Shown here one piece after another: positions 27,005-34,648 of a stretch of 64,000 nt of DNA (positions are counted from its first letter, which is position 1; each line of letters begins with the position of its first letter). Location: assembly GCA_021286765.1 (NCBI GenBank), contig JAJTBS010000001.1, forward strand, positions 1,116,001-1,180,000. Reading direction: 5' to 3'. This stretch comes from Holophagaceae bacterium (GTDB lineage Bacteria > Acidobacteriota > Holophagae > Holophagales > Holophagaceae). Both the position numbers and the translations under genes were made by a program. The notes beneath the pieces were generated by a model. The model made no database searches. It saw nothing but the letters and a program-made list of their open reading frames with translations, and was not told where the DNA came from.

Positions 27005-27861
27005 TGGCGGTACCGGTCCTCCACCTCAACCTGGCGCCCCGCCCCAGCCTCTGGCGCCAGCGCCACAAGCTCCTGGGCTGGATCGCCCTGGGCCTCGGCA
27101 TCCTCATTCTGGCAGGCGCCAGCGGAATGACCTGGCGTGCCTACCATCAGGCCAACCGCGCAGGACGCGATGCCGTGAGCCTCACGGAAGAGGCCCGGCG
27201 GGCGGCCCGCCAGGAGCAGCAGCTCCAGGCCTCGCTGCAGGAGATGGACGCCAGCCGGGAACAGTCCCGGTGGAAGCTCGCCGAGCGGATCCTCCAGGAG
27301 CGGAGCCTGCCCTGGTCCCGCCTGACAGCGGAGCTTGAACAGTGCATGGTGCCCGACATGCGGCTGAAGGGCTTCCAGCGGGCCCGCAGCAACACCCAGC
27401 AGGTGGTGCTGAAGCTCAAGGGCGAGGCGCGCACCCGGCAGGCCGAAGCGGAATTCGTGGAGGCCCTGCGCGCCACCCCCGTCTTCGCCCAGGTTGTCCT
27501 GGAACGGGAGACCGAACGGGCCGGAGGGGGCTGGGATTTCGAGATCAGCCTGCCCGCCGCAGCTGTGCCGCCCCCCTTCCGCGTGAAGCCCATCAAGCAA
27601 GGGCCGGCCACGCCGATCCGGGCCGCCACCCCGGTCCGCCCGCCGGTGGCCGTGCCCGGCAGGCCTGTCGCCATGGCAACTCCGCGCCCCCTCAACGTGC
27701 CGCCGCCACCCGCGCACCCCTCCGCGCCCCTGAAGCCCGCGCCCCTTGGCGTGCAGGCCAGGCCAGCGCCCGTTCCTCCCCCCACAGAGGACGATGAACA
27801 GGGCGGCCGCCGCCGCCGGCCTGGACGGGCCCGACCGACTGATCCGAGGACTCCCCAATGA
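27004..27861 (+). CDS. pilN: PilN/GspL-like inner-membrane assembly protein
   Basis: A 285-residue bitopic protein: a short cytoplasmic N terminus with the PilN-like 'LNLAPRP' (family 'NLLP' motif), one transmembrane helix (~28-45), a periplasmic coiled coil (~55-95) and a ferredoxin-like domain to ~195. It then has a Pro-rich tail (~200-285, 'PVRPPVAVPGRP'). PilN links the cytoplasmic PilM ring to PilO. The long Pro-rich tail is unusual for PilN. The start overlaps the upstream stop by one base and the 3' end overlaps pilO by 4 bp. Confidence 0.75.
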   Translation: MAVPVLHLNLAPRPSLWRQRHKLLGWIALGLGILILAGASGMTWRAYHQANRAGRDAVSLTEEARRAARQEQQLQASLQEMDASREQSRWKLAERILQERSLPWSRLTAELEQCMVPDMRLKGFQRARSNTQQVVLKLKGEARTRQAEAEFVEALRATPVFAQVVLERETERAGGGWDFEISLPAAAVPPPFRVKPIKQGPATPIRAATPVRPPVAVPGRPVAMATPRPLNVPPPPAHPSAPLKPAPLGVQARPAPVPPPTEDDEQGGRRRRPGRARPTDPRTPQ

Positions 27862-28439
27862 ACAGCCCCCTCCGCGCAAGCCGTCTCCGCCTTGCCCTGG
27901 GCGCGCTGGGCATGATGGCGGGTCTCGGCGTGGCCTTCTTCCTCCTCCCGGACGCCTCCCAGCAGCTGGCCTCGAAGCAGCGGGCCAAGCGGGAGGCCGA
28001 GCTCAGCCGGAACCAGCAGGTGCAGCGGCTCCAGGAACTCCAGCAGCTGGCGGACCGCATCCGCCGGGGCCAGGAGACGCTGGCGGACCTGGAGGGCCGC
28101 CTGCCCAAGGGTTCCGCGGGCGAGCTCCAGTGGAACCTCAGCAAGACCCTCCATGCCATGGCCCAGAAGCACGGGTTGAGGCTGCAGAGCGTGAAGTACG
28201 GCCTGCCCAGCCGGGAGGGCGCCAAGGGCACAGACCTTGAGGCCGTCGAGGTGGAATTCGTCGCCCTGGGCGTCTACGCCAACCACAGCGCCTTCATGCG
28301 CGATCTCGAGGGCTCCGGCCTCCCCTTTGCCGTGCGCGATGGGCGGCTGGAGGAAAGCCCCGAGGGGGCCCGGCTCAACATCGTGCTCCGGGCCTTCCGC
28401 AAGGCCGGCGCCCCCGAGCGTGAGGAGGGCGAGGCATGA
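27858..28439 (+). CDS. pilO: PilO-like inner-membrane assembly protein
   Basis: A 193-residue bitopic protein: N-terminal transmembrane helix (~12-31), a coiled coil (~38-90, 'QVQRLQELQQLADRIRRGQ') and a C-terminal ferredoxin-like fold. This is the PilO/GspM plan, which dimerises with PilN in the alignment complex. Assignment rests on architecture and position between the pilN- and pilP-like genes, with 4-bp overlaps at both ends. Confidence 0.75.
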   Translation: MNSPLRASRLRLALGALGMMAGLGVAFFLLPDASQQLASKQRAKREAELSRNQQVQRLQELQQLADRIRRGQETLADLEGRLPKGSAGELQWNLSKTLHAMAQKHGLRLQSVKYGLPSREGAKGTDLEAVEVEFVALGVYANHSAFMRDLEGSGLPFAVRDGRLEESPEGARLNIVLRAFRKAGAPEREEGEA

Positions 28440-29086
28440 GCGCCACCTCCGCGAACTTCGATTTCCAGGCCATGCGCCAGGAGCTGCGGGCCAACCCCAA
28501 GACCCAGGTGGCCCTGGCGGCCTTCGCCCTGGTCATGATCTACGCCCTCTATACCTTCTTCGCGCCGGATTCCCCCAAGGGCGGCCGGAAGGCCGTCGCG
28601 GCCCGGACCGGCTCGAACCTGGACCCCCGCCAGCTCCAGGGCCTGCGCCGTCTCCCGGACCTCGCAGCCCTCGGCAGGGCCGGTGAGCTGCCTCCCGCCG
28701 CGAAGGTCCAGCGGGACCTCTTCATGTTCGAAGCGCCTCCGCCGCCGCCCGTGAAGGTGAAGCCCCCACCGCCGCCACCTGAGCCAACTGCCGCTGAGCT
28801 TGAAGCCAAGCGGAAGCAGGAAGAGGAGGCCCGGGAGTATGCGGGCCGTCCCCAGGATCTGCGCTACCTCGGGTTCTTCAAGGGCGCCCCGTCGGGTGCC
28901 GTGGGCGCCTTCATGAAGGGCGAGGAGCCCGTGACCATGACCTCGGGGACCTTGCTTAAGGAGCGCTGGAAGCTCGTGTCCATCCTGGACACCAAGGCGG
29001 AATTCCAGAACACCAAGTATCCCAAGATGCGGCTTGTCCTGGAGGTCCGCGAGGCCTCCGGCGGCGCGCCCGTGAACCAATTCTGA
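28436..29086 (+). CDS. PilP/GspC-like periplasmic linker protein
   Basis: A 216-residue protein with a membrane segment (~20-40), a Pro-rich linker (~98-118, 'APPPPPVKVKPPPPPPEP') and a small C-terminal beta domain ('LRYLGFFKG', 'GTLLKERWKLVSI') resembling the HR domain of PilP/GspC, which docks to the secretin N0 domain. PilP is usually a lipoprotein; no lipobox is visible here, making it nearer to GspC in topology. It lies directly before the secretin gene (8-bp gap). Confidence 0.72.
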   Translation: MSATSANFDFQAMRQELRANPKTQVALAAFALVMIYALYTFFAPDSPKGGRKAVAARTGSNLDPRQLQGLRRLPDLAALGRAGELPPAAKVQRDLFMFEAPPPPPVKVKPPPPPPEPTAAELEAKRKQEEEAREYAGRPQDLRYLGFFKGAPSGAVGAFMKGEEPVTMTSGTLLKERWKLVSILDTKAEFQNTKYPKMRLVLEVREASGGAPVNQF

Positions 29087-29094
29087 TCCGAAGG

Positions 29095-31410
29095 ATGACC
29101 CCGATGCCGACTCCCTCCTTCGCCCCCCTCCGCAAATGCCTGCTGATCGCCGCGGCGCTGCTGCTGGCCATCGGCTGCAGCCTTCACAAGGCGAACAAGG
29201 CCTTTGACGAAGGCCGCTACGACGAGGCCGTGGCCGAATACCGGGCCGTCCTCCGCAGCGACCCGACCAACACCAAGGCGAGGATCGGCATCAAGCGAGC
29301 CTCCCAGCGGGCGGCGGAGGCCCACCTCTCCCTGGCCCGCCAGGCCGAGGGCCGGGGTTTCACGGACACCGTGCTTCTGGAGGTCCGCAAGGCCCTGGTG
29401 CTGGACCCGGACAACCAGATCGCCCAGGACTGGCTCATCAAGCTGGAGGCCAAGGCCGCCAAGGACAAGGCCGACGCCGACGCCCTGGATGACCTGGAGG
29501 TGATGAAGGCCAAGGCCGACGCCGTCAACGTGGTGCAGCTCAACCCCCGCTCCATGGAGGGGCTGGACCTGAACTTCAGCCGGAAGACCAGCCTCCGGGA
29601 GATCTTCGCCACCCTGAGCAAGGCCTCCGGGGTGAACATCATCGCCCACACCTCGTACCAGGATCAGAGCGTCTCCATCGACCTGCGGGGCCTCTCCTTC
29701 CAGCGGGTGCTGGACACGCTGATGCTCCAGAACGACCTGTTCTACAAGGTCATCGACAAGAACACCATCATGGTCTTCAAGGCCACCCCGCAGAACCGCG
29801 AGGCCTTCGAGAACCAGATCATCAAGACCTACTACCTCTCCTTCGCCGATCCCAACGAGCTGCGCTCCACCCTCACCACCATCAATCCGCAGCTGAGGGT
29901 CTTCACCGACAAGCGCGTCAACGCCCTCATCGTGAAGGCCAAGCCGCTGGAACTGGCCATCGTGGACCAGGTGATCCGCACCCTGGACAAGGGCAAGGCC
30001 GAGATTATGGTCTACCTGGAGCTGATGGAGGTCACCGAGAACAGCCTGGAGCAGATCGGCCTGCTGCCGGTGCTGAACGCCTCCGACACCTCCGGCACCT
30101 ACCGCTTCGGCGCCACCACCGTGAACAACACCTCCGGGATGAACACCAACTCGGGCTTCACGAAGATCCATACCGCCGACATCCGCGTACTGTTCCCCAA
30201 CCTCGCCCTGGACTTCCTCAAGAGCAACGGCGACGCCCGGCTTGTGGCGAGCCCCAACGTGCGGGTGGTCTCCGGCGAAACCGGCGAAGTCAACATCGGC
30301 GAAAAGATCTCCACCACCCAGAGCCAGATCTCCGGGCTTGGCGGCACCAGCGGCACCAACACCGCCGCCTCCTCCCTGCTGGCAGGCGCGGCCCAAACCT
30401 CGTTCTCCTACGAGGACGTGGGCGTGAAGATCAAGGTGGAGCCCCGGGTCCACAACAACGGCGAGATCACGCTCAAGATCGACAGCCTCGTCACCACCCT
30501 TAAGTCGGGCTCCACGCCCGGCCGCCCCGACCTCGGCAAGCGCGAGATCAAGACCTCGGCCCGCCTCCGGGATGGCGAGACCGCCATCTTCGGCGGCCTG
30601 CTGAAGGACGAGGAGCAGAAGAGCCTGCAGGGCGTGTGGGGCCTCTCCGACATCCCCCTCGTCGGCCGGCTCATCGGCAACACGCGCAACAGCAAGGCGA
30701 AGACGGACGTCATCCTCACCATCCGAGCCGTCCTGGTGCGGAAGCCAGTCATGACGGAACAGGACATGGCCCCCTTCAATCCCGAGGACGCCACGGCCAA
30801 GGCCGGCCCCTTCGCGCCGGAGCCCACCAAGAAGGCCGCGGCTCCGGCCCCCAAGCCGGTGGCCCCGGCCCCTGCCTCGCCGGTGCGCCCTCCCGCGCCC
30901 ACGCCAGCGCCTCCGGTCACCCCGGCCCCCGTGCCGCCCCCCGCCACACCGCCTGCCGCACCGGACGCCATCCAGGAGAAGAAGCCCGCCGGGCCTGCTG
31001 ACGTGGCCCCGGCCCCCTCGGACCTGGTCATCTTCATGTCGCCCGTGGCCTCGGAGATCAAAGTCGGGGAGAAGGTGCGCATCGCCCTCACGGTAAGCGG
31101 CGGCGGCGGCCTCAGCTCCGGCACCTTGGAACTGCGCCTGCCCCCGGGCCTGCGCCTCCAGACGGTGACCCCCGGCGAATTCATCTCCGGCGACGGCGGC
31201 AGCCTTGAGCAGTTCCCCGGCAAGGATGGACTTCTGAGGCTGGTCTTCCGTCGCAACCCCGCCGGCACCGATGCCGGGCCCTTCGTCACCCTGGACCTGG
31301 AGGGCCTCACCGCCGGGAACGCCCCGGTCCTGATCCAGAGTGGGCAGTTCCTCGTCGGCACCGCCCCCATCTCCGGGCGCTGGTCCAACGCCCTCGTGAC
31401 GGTGCAGTGA
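29095..31410 (+). CDS. Secretin with N-terminal TPR and C-terminal cohesin-like domain
   Basis: A 771-residue outer-membrane secretin. The lipobox 'LLAIGC' puts the lipidated Cys at residue 28. Then come a TPR-like region (~30-130), STN/N0 ('LDLNFSRKTSLREIFATLSKASG', in part), N1 ('KTYYLSFADPNELRSTL') and the secretin barrel domain (~300-555, 'GETGEVNIGEKI', 'VGVKIKVEPRVHNNGEITL', 'GLSDIPLVGRLIG'). A Pro/Ala-rich linker (~575-640) leads to a ~130-residue C-terminal domain with a cohesin-like pattern ('VGEKVRIALTVSGG', 'LRLVF'). It would form the pilus or secretion pore. Confidence 0.9.
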   Translation: MTPMPTPSFAPLRKCLLIAAALLLAIGCSLHKANKAFDEGRYDEAVAEYRAVLRSDPTNTKARIGIKRASQRAAEAHLSLARQAEGRGFTDTVLLEVRKALVLDPDNQIAQDWLIKLEAKAAKDKADADALDDLEVMKAKADAVNVVQLNPRSMEGLDLNFSRKTSLREIFATLSKASGVNIIAHTSYQDQSVSIDLRGLSFQRVLDTLMLQNDLFYKVIDKNTIMVFKATPQNREAFENQIIKTYYLSFADPNELRSTLTTINPQLRVFTDKRVNALIVKAKPLELAIVDQVIRTLDKGKAEIMVYLELMEVTENSLEQIGLLPVLNASDTSGTYRFGATTVNNTSGMNTNSGFTKIHTADIRVLFPNLALDFLKSNGDARLVASPNVRVVSGETGEVNIGEKISTTQSQISGLGGTSGTNTAASSLLAGAAQTSFSYEDVGVKIKVEPRVHNNGEITLKIDSLVTTLKSGSTPGRPDLGKREIKTSARLRDGETAIFGGLLKDEEQKSLQGVWGLSDIPLVGRLIGNTRNSKAKTDVILTIRAVLVRKPVMTEQDMAPFNPEDATAKAGPFAPEPTKKAAAPAPKPVAPAPASPVRPPAPTPAPPVTPAPVPPPATPPAAPDAIQEKKPAGPADVAPAPSDLVIFMSPVASEIKVGEKVRIALTVSGGGGLSSGTLELRLPPGLRLQTVTPGEFISGDGGSLEQFPGKDGLLRLVFRRNPAGTDAGPFVTLDLEGLTAGNAPVLIQSGQFLVGTAPISGRWSNALVTVQ

Positions 31411-31865
31411 GCCGGCAGCGCGGCTTCACCCTCCTTGAGCTGGTCGTCACGGCCACGGTGCTGATGATCCTGGCCTCGGTGGCGGTGCCCCTCGCCCGCA
31501 ATGGCCTGAAGCGCCAACAGGAGCTGGAGCTGCGACGGTCGCTGCGGGAGATCCGCACCGCCATCGACGAGTACAAGAAGCAGGCGGAGCAGCAGAAGAT
31601 CAAGGCCCCGCCCCCGGAAGCCAACTTCTATCCAGAGAGCCTCGAACTCCTGGTGGAGGGGGCCCCCGCCACCGGCTCCCTCAGCAAGAAGATCCGCTTC
31701 CTCCGGCGCATCCCGGTGGACCCCATGACCGGCAAGGCCGAATGGGGGCTCCGGAATACCAACGATGACGCCAACAGCACCAGCTGGGGGGGCGGGCACG
31801 TCTACGATGTCTACACCCTCTCCCAGGGCACCGGGATGAATGGCATCCCCTACCGCGAGTGGTGA
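31407..31865 (+). CDS. Type IV prepilin / GspG-like pseudopilin
   Basis: A 152-residue prepilin. 'RQRGFTLLELVVTATVLMILASVAVPLARN' (residues 3-32, quoted only by its core) has the peptidase site G6/F7 and the mature Glu5, followed by a hydrophobic helix. The C-terminal part contains 'RRIPVDPMTGKAEWGLR', close to the 'DPWGxPY' region of GspG-type major pseudopilins. The GTG start overlaps the secretin stop by 4 bp. Prepilin peptidase, the ATPases and the platform protein are not in the window. Confidence 0.85.
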   Translation: MSRQRGFTLLELVVTATVLMILASVAVPLARNGLKRQQELELRRSLREIRTAIDEYKKQAEQQKIKAPPPEANFYPESLELLVEGAPATGSLSKKIRFLRRIPVDPMTGKAEWGLRNTNDDANSTSWGGGHVYDVYTLSQGTGMNGIPYREW

Positions 31866-31874
31866 GAAACGGTG

Positions 31875-31903
31875 TTGCCTCTAACGGCGCACTTTGCTAG
31901 GCT
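31875..31903 (+). promoter_or_regulatory. tRNA-Leu promoter
   Basis: TTGCCT (31875-31880), a 17-bp spacer and TAGGCT (31898-31903) lie 48 bp before the tRNA 5' end. The -10 is in GCTAGGCT. Confidence 0.6.
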
Positions 31904-31951
31904 TGGGGTTCGGCTGTTTCGGAACCTGCGGGGCCCGAACCGATCTTTCAA

Positions 31952-32037
31952 GCGGATATGGCGGAATTGGTAGACGCGCTAGTTTCAGGTACTAGTGTTC
32001 ACAAGACGTGGGGGTTCGAGTCCCTCTATCCGCACCA
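31952..32037 (+). tRNA. tRNA-Leu (anticodon CAG)
   Basis: An 86-nt class II tRNA with acceptor GCGGATA/TATCCGC, anticodon loop TTCAGGT with CAG at 31986-31988, a long variable arm, T loop 'TTCGAGT' and encoded CCA. It reads CTG, expected to be the dominant Leu codon in this GC-rich genome. Confidence 0.95.
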
Positions 32038-32120
32038 TTTGCCCGGAATGGCAAAGAGGACGGAATGGCCCCGCCGGGCCATTGCCGCCCAAAGGGTGCC
32101 AAACAAGAAGCGAGGCATCA

Positions 32121-32153
32121 CCATGATGACGGTTCAACCGATTCGCATCATGG
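32121..32153 (+). promoter_or_regulatory. Inverted repeat in the rpsO leader
   Basis: CCATGATG (32121-32128) and CATCATGG (32146-32153) form a perfect 8-bp inverted repeat in the 211-bp gap between tRNA-Leu and rpsO. A second hairpin, AATGGCCC-N4-GGGCCATT (32064-32083), lies nearer the tRNA. A mini-ORF of 11 codons (32123-32158) overlaps the repeat. rpsO is autoregulated through 5' UTR structures in many bacteria, so an S15-binding leader is possible. Confidence 0.35.
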
Positions 32154-32248
32154 ATTGACATGGGTTTCCGGCCCTCTCCGGAATCGACCTCCCAGGCGGC
32201 ACGGGGCTGCGGGGCAGGTGACGGGCGATCCCCCGAACAGGAGCCACC

Positions 32249-32518
32249 ATGGCCCTCAATGTGGAACAGAAGAAGATCATCATCGACGACTACAAGCAGC
32301 ACGAGTCGGACACGGGTTCGCCCGAGGTGCAGGTCGCGATCCTCACCAAGCGCATCAACGACCTGACCGAGCACTTCAAGACCCACACCAAGGATTACCA
32401 CAGCCGCCGTGGTCTCATGATCATGGTCGGTCAGCGCCGCCGCCTGCTCGACTACCTCAAGAAGAAGAGCAAGGACCGCTACGCGACCCTGATCGAGCGC
32501 CTCGGCCTCCGCCGGTAG
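32249..32518 (+). CDS. rpsO: 30S ribosomal protein S15
   Basis: Binds 16S rRNA in the central domain and bridges to the 50S subunit. The 89 residues are the normal length and carry the S15 signature '[23 protein letters not shown]' (in part) and '[22 protein letters not shown]' (in part). The AGGAG site precedes the ATG by 8 nt. A perfect-palindrome terminator follows 20 bp after the stop; pnp, often next to rpsO, is not here. Confidence 0.97.
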   Translation: MALNVEQKKIIIDDYKQHESDTGSPEVQVAILTKRINDLTEHFKTHTKDYHSRRGLMIMVGQRRRLLDYLKKKSKDRYATLIERLGLRR

Positions 32519-32538
32519 GCCATCACGAATCCCCCGCC

Positions 32539-32564
32539 AAAACGCCCGCAGCTGCGGGCGTTTT
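32539..32564 (+). terminator. rpsO intrinsic terminator
   Basis: AAAACGCCCGCAG and CTGCGGGCGTTTT form a perfect 13-bp palindrome with flanking A and T runs, so it can act in both directions. The GCTATGTT motif of the NUDIX gene begins immediately after it. Confidence 0.85.
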
Positions 32565-32578
32565 GCTATGTTCAAGGC

Positions 32579-33253
32579 ATGGCCCTGCCGCCCCTGCCCC
32601 AGCCCGGACACCCGGACCCCTACACGGTCCTGGACCGGCGGCCGGTGTACGACTCGCCCTGGATCCGCGTCCGGGAAGACCGCTTCAGGCACCGGAAGGG
32701 CGCCGAGGGGCGCTATGCGGTCTGCGGCTTCCACCGCACGGCCTGCGGCGTCGTGGCGCTGGACGAAAAGGACCGCGTGGTCCTGGTGGGCCAGTGGCGC
32801 TACCCCCTCGAGCGCTACACCTGGGAGCTCCCGGAGGGCGGTGGCGACCCCACGGAGAGCCCCTTTGAAGCCATCCGCCGGGAACTGGCCGAGGAGGCAG
32901 GTCTCAGCGCCCGGGTCTGGGAGCCCCTCTGCTTCTTCCATCCCAGCAACTCCTCCACCGACGAGGAGGCCTTCCTGTTCCTGGCCACGGGCCTGAGCCC
33001 GGTGGACGGTTACCACGCCGAAGCGGACGAGGAGCTGCTCGTCCACCGGGAGCCCTTCCAGAACTGCCTCCAGCGTGTGCTGAGCGGCGAAATCACCGAC
33101 GGCCTCACCGTCGTCGCCCTGCTGGCCCTCCAGGCCCGGCGCAGCGGCACATCCGCCGAACTGGAAGGGTCCCTCGCGGAACGCTTCTTCCAGCGGCCCG
33201 CCGATCACCCTTCCGCAGGTCGGGCCCGCTGGGGAGACCTGGGCGCGCCATGA
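32579..33253 (+). CDS. NUDIX hydrolase (ADP-ribose pyrophosphatase-like)
   Basis: A 224-residue NUDIX enzyme. The NUDIX box begins at 'GGGDPTESPFEAIRRELAEE' and continues AGL, matching G-x5-E-x7-REuxEExGu. The order of elements ('RVREDRF', 'GQWRYPLERYTWELPEGG') resembles ADP-ribose/GDP-mannose pyrophosphatases (NudF/NudK). The GCTATGTT -10-like motif ends 6 nt before the ATG, so the message may be leaderless. The 3' end overlaps the tsaC-like gene by 4 bp. Confidence 0.88.
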   Translation: MALPPLPQPGHPDPYTVLDRRPVYDSPWIRVREDRFRHRKGAEGRYAVCGFHRTACGVVALDEKDRVVLVGQWRYPLERYTWELPEGGGDPTESPFEAIRRELAEEAGLSARVWEPLCFFHPSNSSTDEEAFLFLATGLSPVDGYHAEADEELLVHREPFQNCLQRVLSGEITDGLTVVALLALQARRSGTSAELEGSLAERFFQRPADHPSAGRARWGDLGAP

Positions 33254-33852
33254 TCCTCACCTTGCACCCCGAGACGCCCCAGGCGCGCCACCTCGAGCGC
33301 ATCGTCGAGCTGCTGCAGCGCGATGGCGTCATCGCCTACCCGACCGACACCCTCTTCGGGCTTGGCTGCCTTGCCTCCAGGAAGAAAGCCGTGGACCGGA
33401 TCCAGCAGATCAAGGGCCGCGACCCCAAGAAGCCCATGTCCATCCTCTGCTCGGACATGGAGATGTTCTGCCGCTACACGCGCCACCTCGACACTCCCAC
33501 CTTCCGCCTTCTCAAGCAGATGCTGCCTGGGCCCTACACGGTACTGCTGCCCGCCAGCCGCGAAGTGCCCCGCTACCTCCAGAACAAGCAGGTGGTGGGC
33601 CTCCGCATCCCCAGCCAGGTCTTCTGTCAGGCCCTGGTGACCCTGCTCGGCGAACCCATCATCACCACCAGCGTCGCCCTGCCGGATCAGCCTGTGCTCA
33701 ACACCGCCTGGGAGATCGAGGAGGAACAGGGCCATGCCCTGGATCTGGTCGTGGACTGCGGCCAGCCCCTGGGCGTCCACAGCACCATCGTGGATCTCAG
33801 CGGCGACGAGCCCCTGCTGATGCGGGAAGGTGCTGGTCCCTGGCCGATCTGA
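33250..33852 (+). CDS. tsaC: L-threonylcarbamoyladenylate synthase (YrdC/Sua5 family)
   Basis: Makes the threonylcarbamoyl-AMP used for t6A37 in ANN-decoding tRNAs. The 200-residue protein has 'GVIAYPTDTLFGLGCLA', the KR/basic active-site run 'IKGRDPKKPM', 'LPGPYTVLLPAS' and 'HSTIVDLSG'. No Sua5 C-terminal domain is present. Other YrdC-domain paralogues (YciO) have the same layout, so exact role is likely but not proven. Translation is coupled to the NUDIX gene. Confidence 0.85.
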   Translation: MILTLHPETPQARHLERIVELLQRDGVIAYPTDTLFGLGCLASRKKAVDRIQQIKGRDPKKPMSILCSDMEMFCRYTRHLDTPTFRLLKQMLPGPYTVLLPASREVPRYLQNKQVVGLRIPSQVFCQALVTLLGEPIITTSVALPDQPVLNTAWEIEEEQGHALDLVVDCGQPLGVHSTIVDLSGDEPLLMREGAGPWPI

Positions 33853-33853
33853 T

Positions 33854-34585
33854 TTACCGAGCCTGGGCCTTGTCGCGGGCCTTCTTCCGCAGGGCCTCGC
33901 ATTCCGCCTCGCTGAGCAGGCCGTCGCGTCCAAGGGCATCGATGCGGCGGAGCGCGCCCTCCAGATCGAAGGCCGACTTCGGCGGGGCCGGAAGAGCCTG
34001 GGCAACGGCGGGCGCCGGAGCGGCGGCGGCCGGGGCCAGCACCCGGCCCATCGCCTCGCACCACCGGCCGAAGTGGTAGGAGATCGCATCGGTGTTCGGC
34101 CCGGTGATCGTGTCGTGGAAGGCCGCAAGCACCTCGCCCGAATCGCCGTCGACGAGCTTGAGGTCGAAGGAGAGGGTCATGGGACGGACGGCCATGTAAT
34201 CGTCATCGGCACCGAGGGCATCCGCGACTCGCGCCACGAGGACCAGATCCCCCGAGTTGGTGGACACCGGCAGGGCGCCCTTGAGGCCCTTCTTGAGTCC
34301 CCGCTCCAGGTCCGCCGGAAGCCCTGGCGCCACCCGCGACAGGAAGGCCTGATCCTTCCCCGCGCGCGGCCCCTGCACCCAGGCCACCGATTCCCACGCC
34401 CGGAGGCGGAGGCTGCGGTTGCGCAGGTCCAGGTTGGGCTTGAGCCACTGGAAGCCGAGGGCCTTGGAGGGCTGGAAGGCCACGCCGGGGCCGAACCACG
34501 AAGGGTCCAGGCGACCATCGTCCAGCCTCGCGGTTTGCCCCAGCAGCAGGGCGGCAGCGAACAGGAACAGGGCGAATCGTCGCAT
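33854..34585 (-). CDS. Secreted protein of unknown function with SHOCT-like C terminus
   Basis: A 243-residue protein with a clear signal peptide (MRRFALFLFAAALLLG). The middle part (~35-165) is a beta-rich domain ('LRLRAWESVAWVQGP', 'SFDLKLVDGDSGEVLAAFHD') loosely like DUF3313 lipoproteins. An Ala/Pro linker (~180-200) precedes a short C-terminal helix pair 'RRIDALGRDGLLSEAECEAL', close to the SHOCT motif. It is convergent with tsaC (1-bp gap) and follows nadB on the same strand. No function can be assigned. Confidence 0.7.
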   Translation of the reverse strand: MRRFALFLFAAALLLGQTARLDDGRLDPSWFGPGVAFQPSKALGFQWLKPNLDLRNRSLRLRAWESVAWVQGPRAGKDQAFLSRVAPGLPADLERGLKKGLKGALPVSTNSGDLVLVARVADALGADDDYMAVRPMTLSFDLKLVDGDSGEVLAAFHDTITGPNTDAISYHFGRWCEAMGRVLAPAAAAPAPAVAQALPAPPKSAFDLEGALRRIDALGRDGLLSEAECEALRKKARDKAQAR

Positions 34586-34648
34586 CGGCTCTCCGGAAAT
34601 GGGCCAGGGGCAGGCTGGCGGAGCTGGGGCACCCCCCTCGGATCCCGC

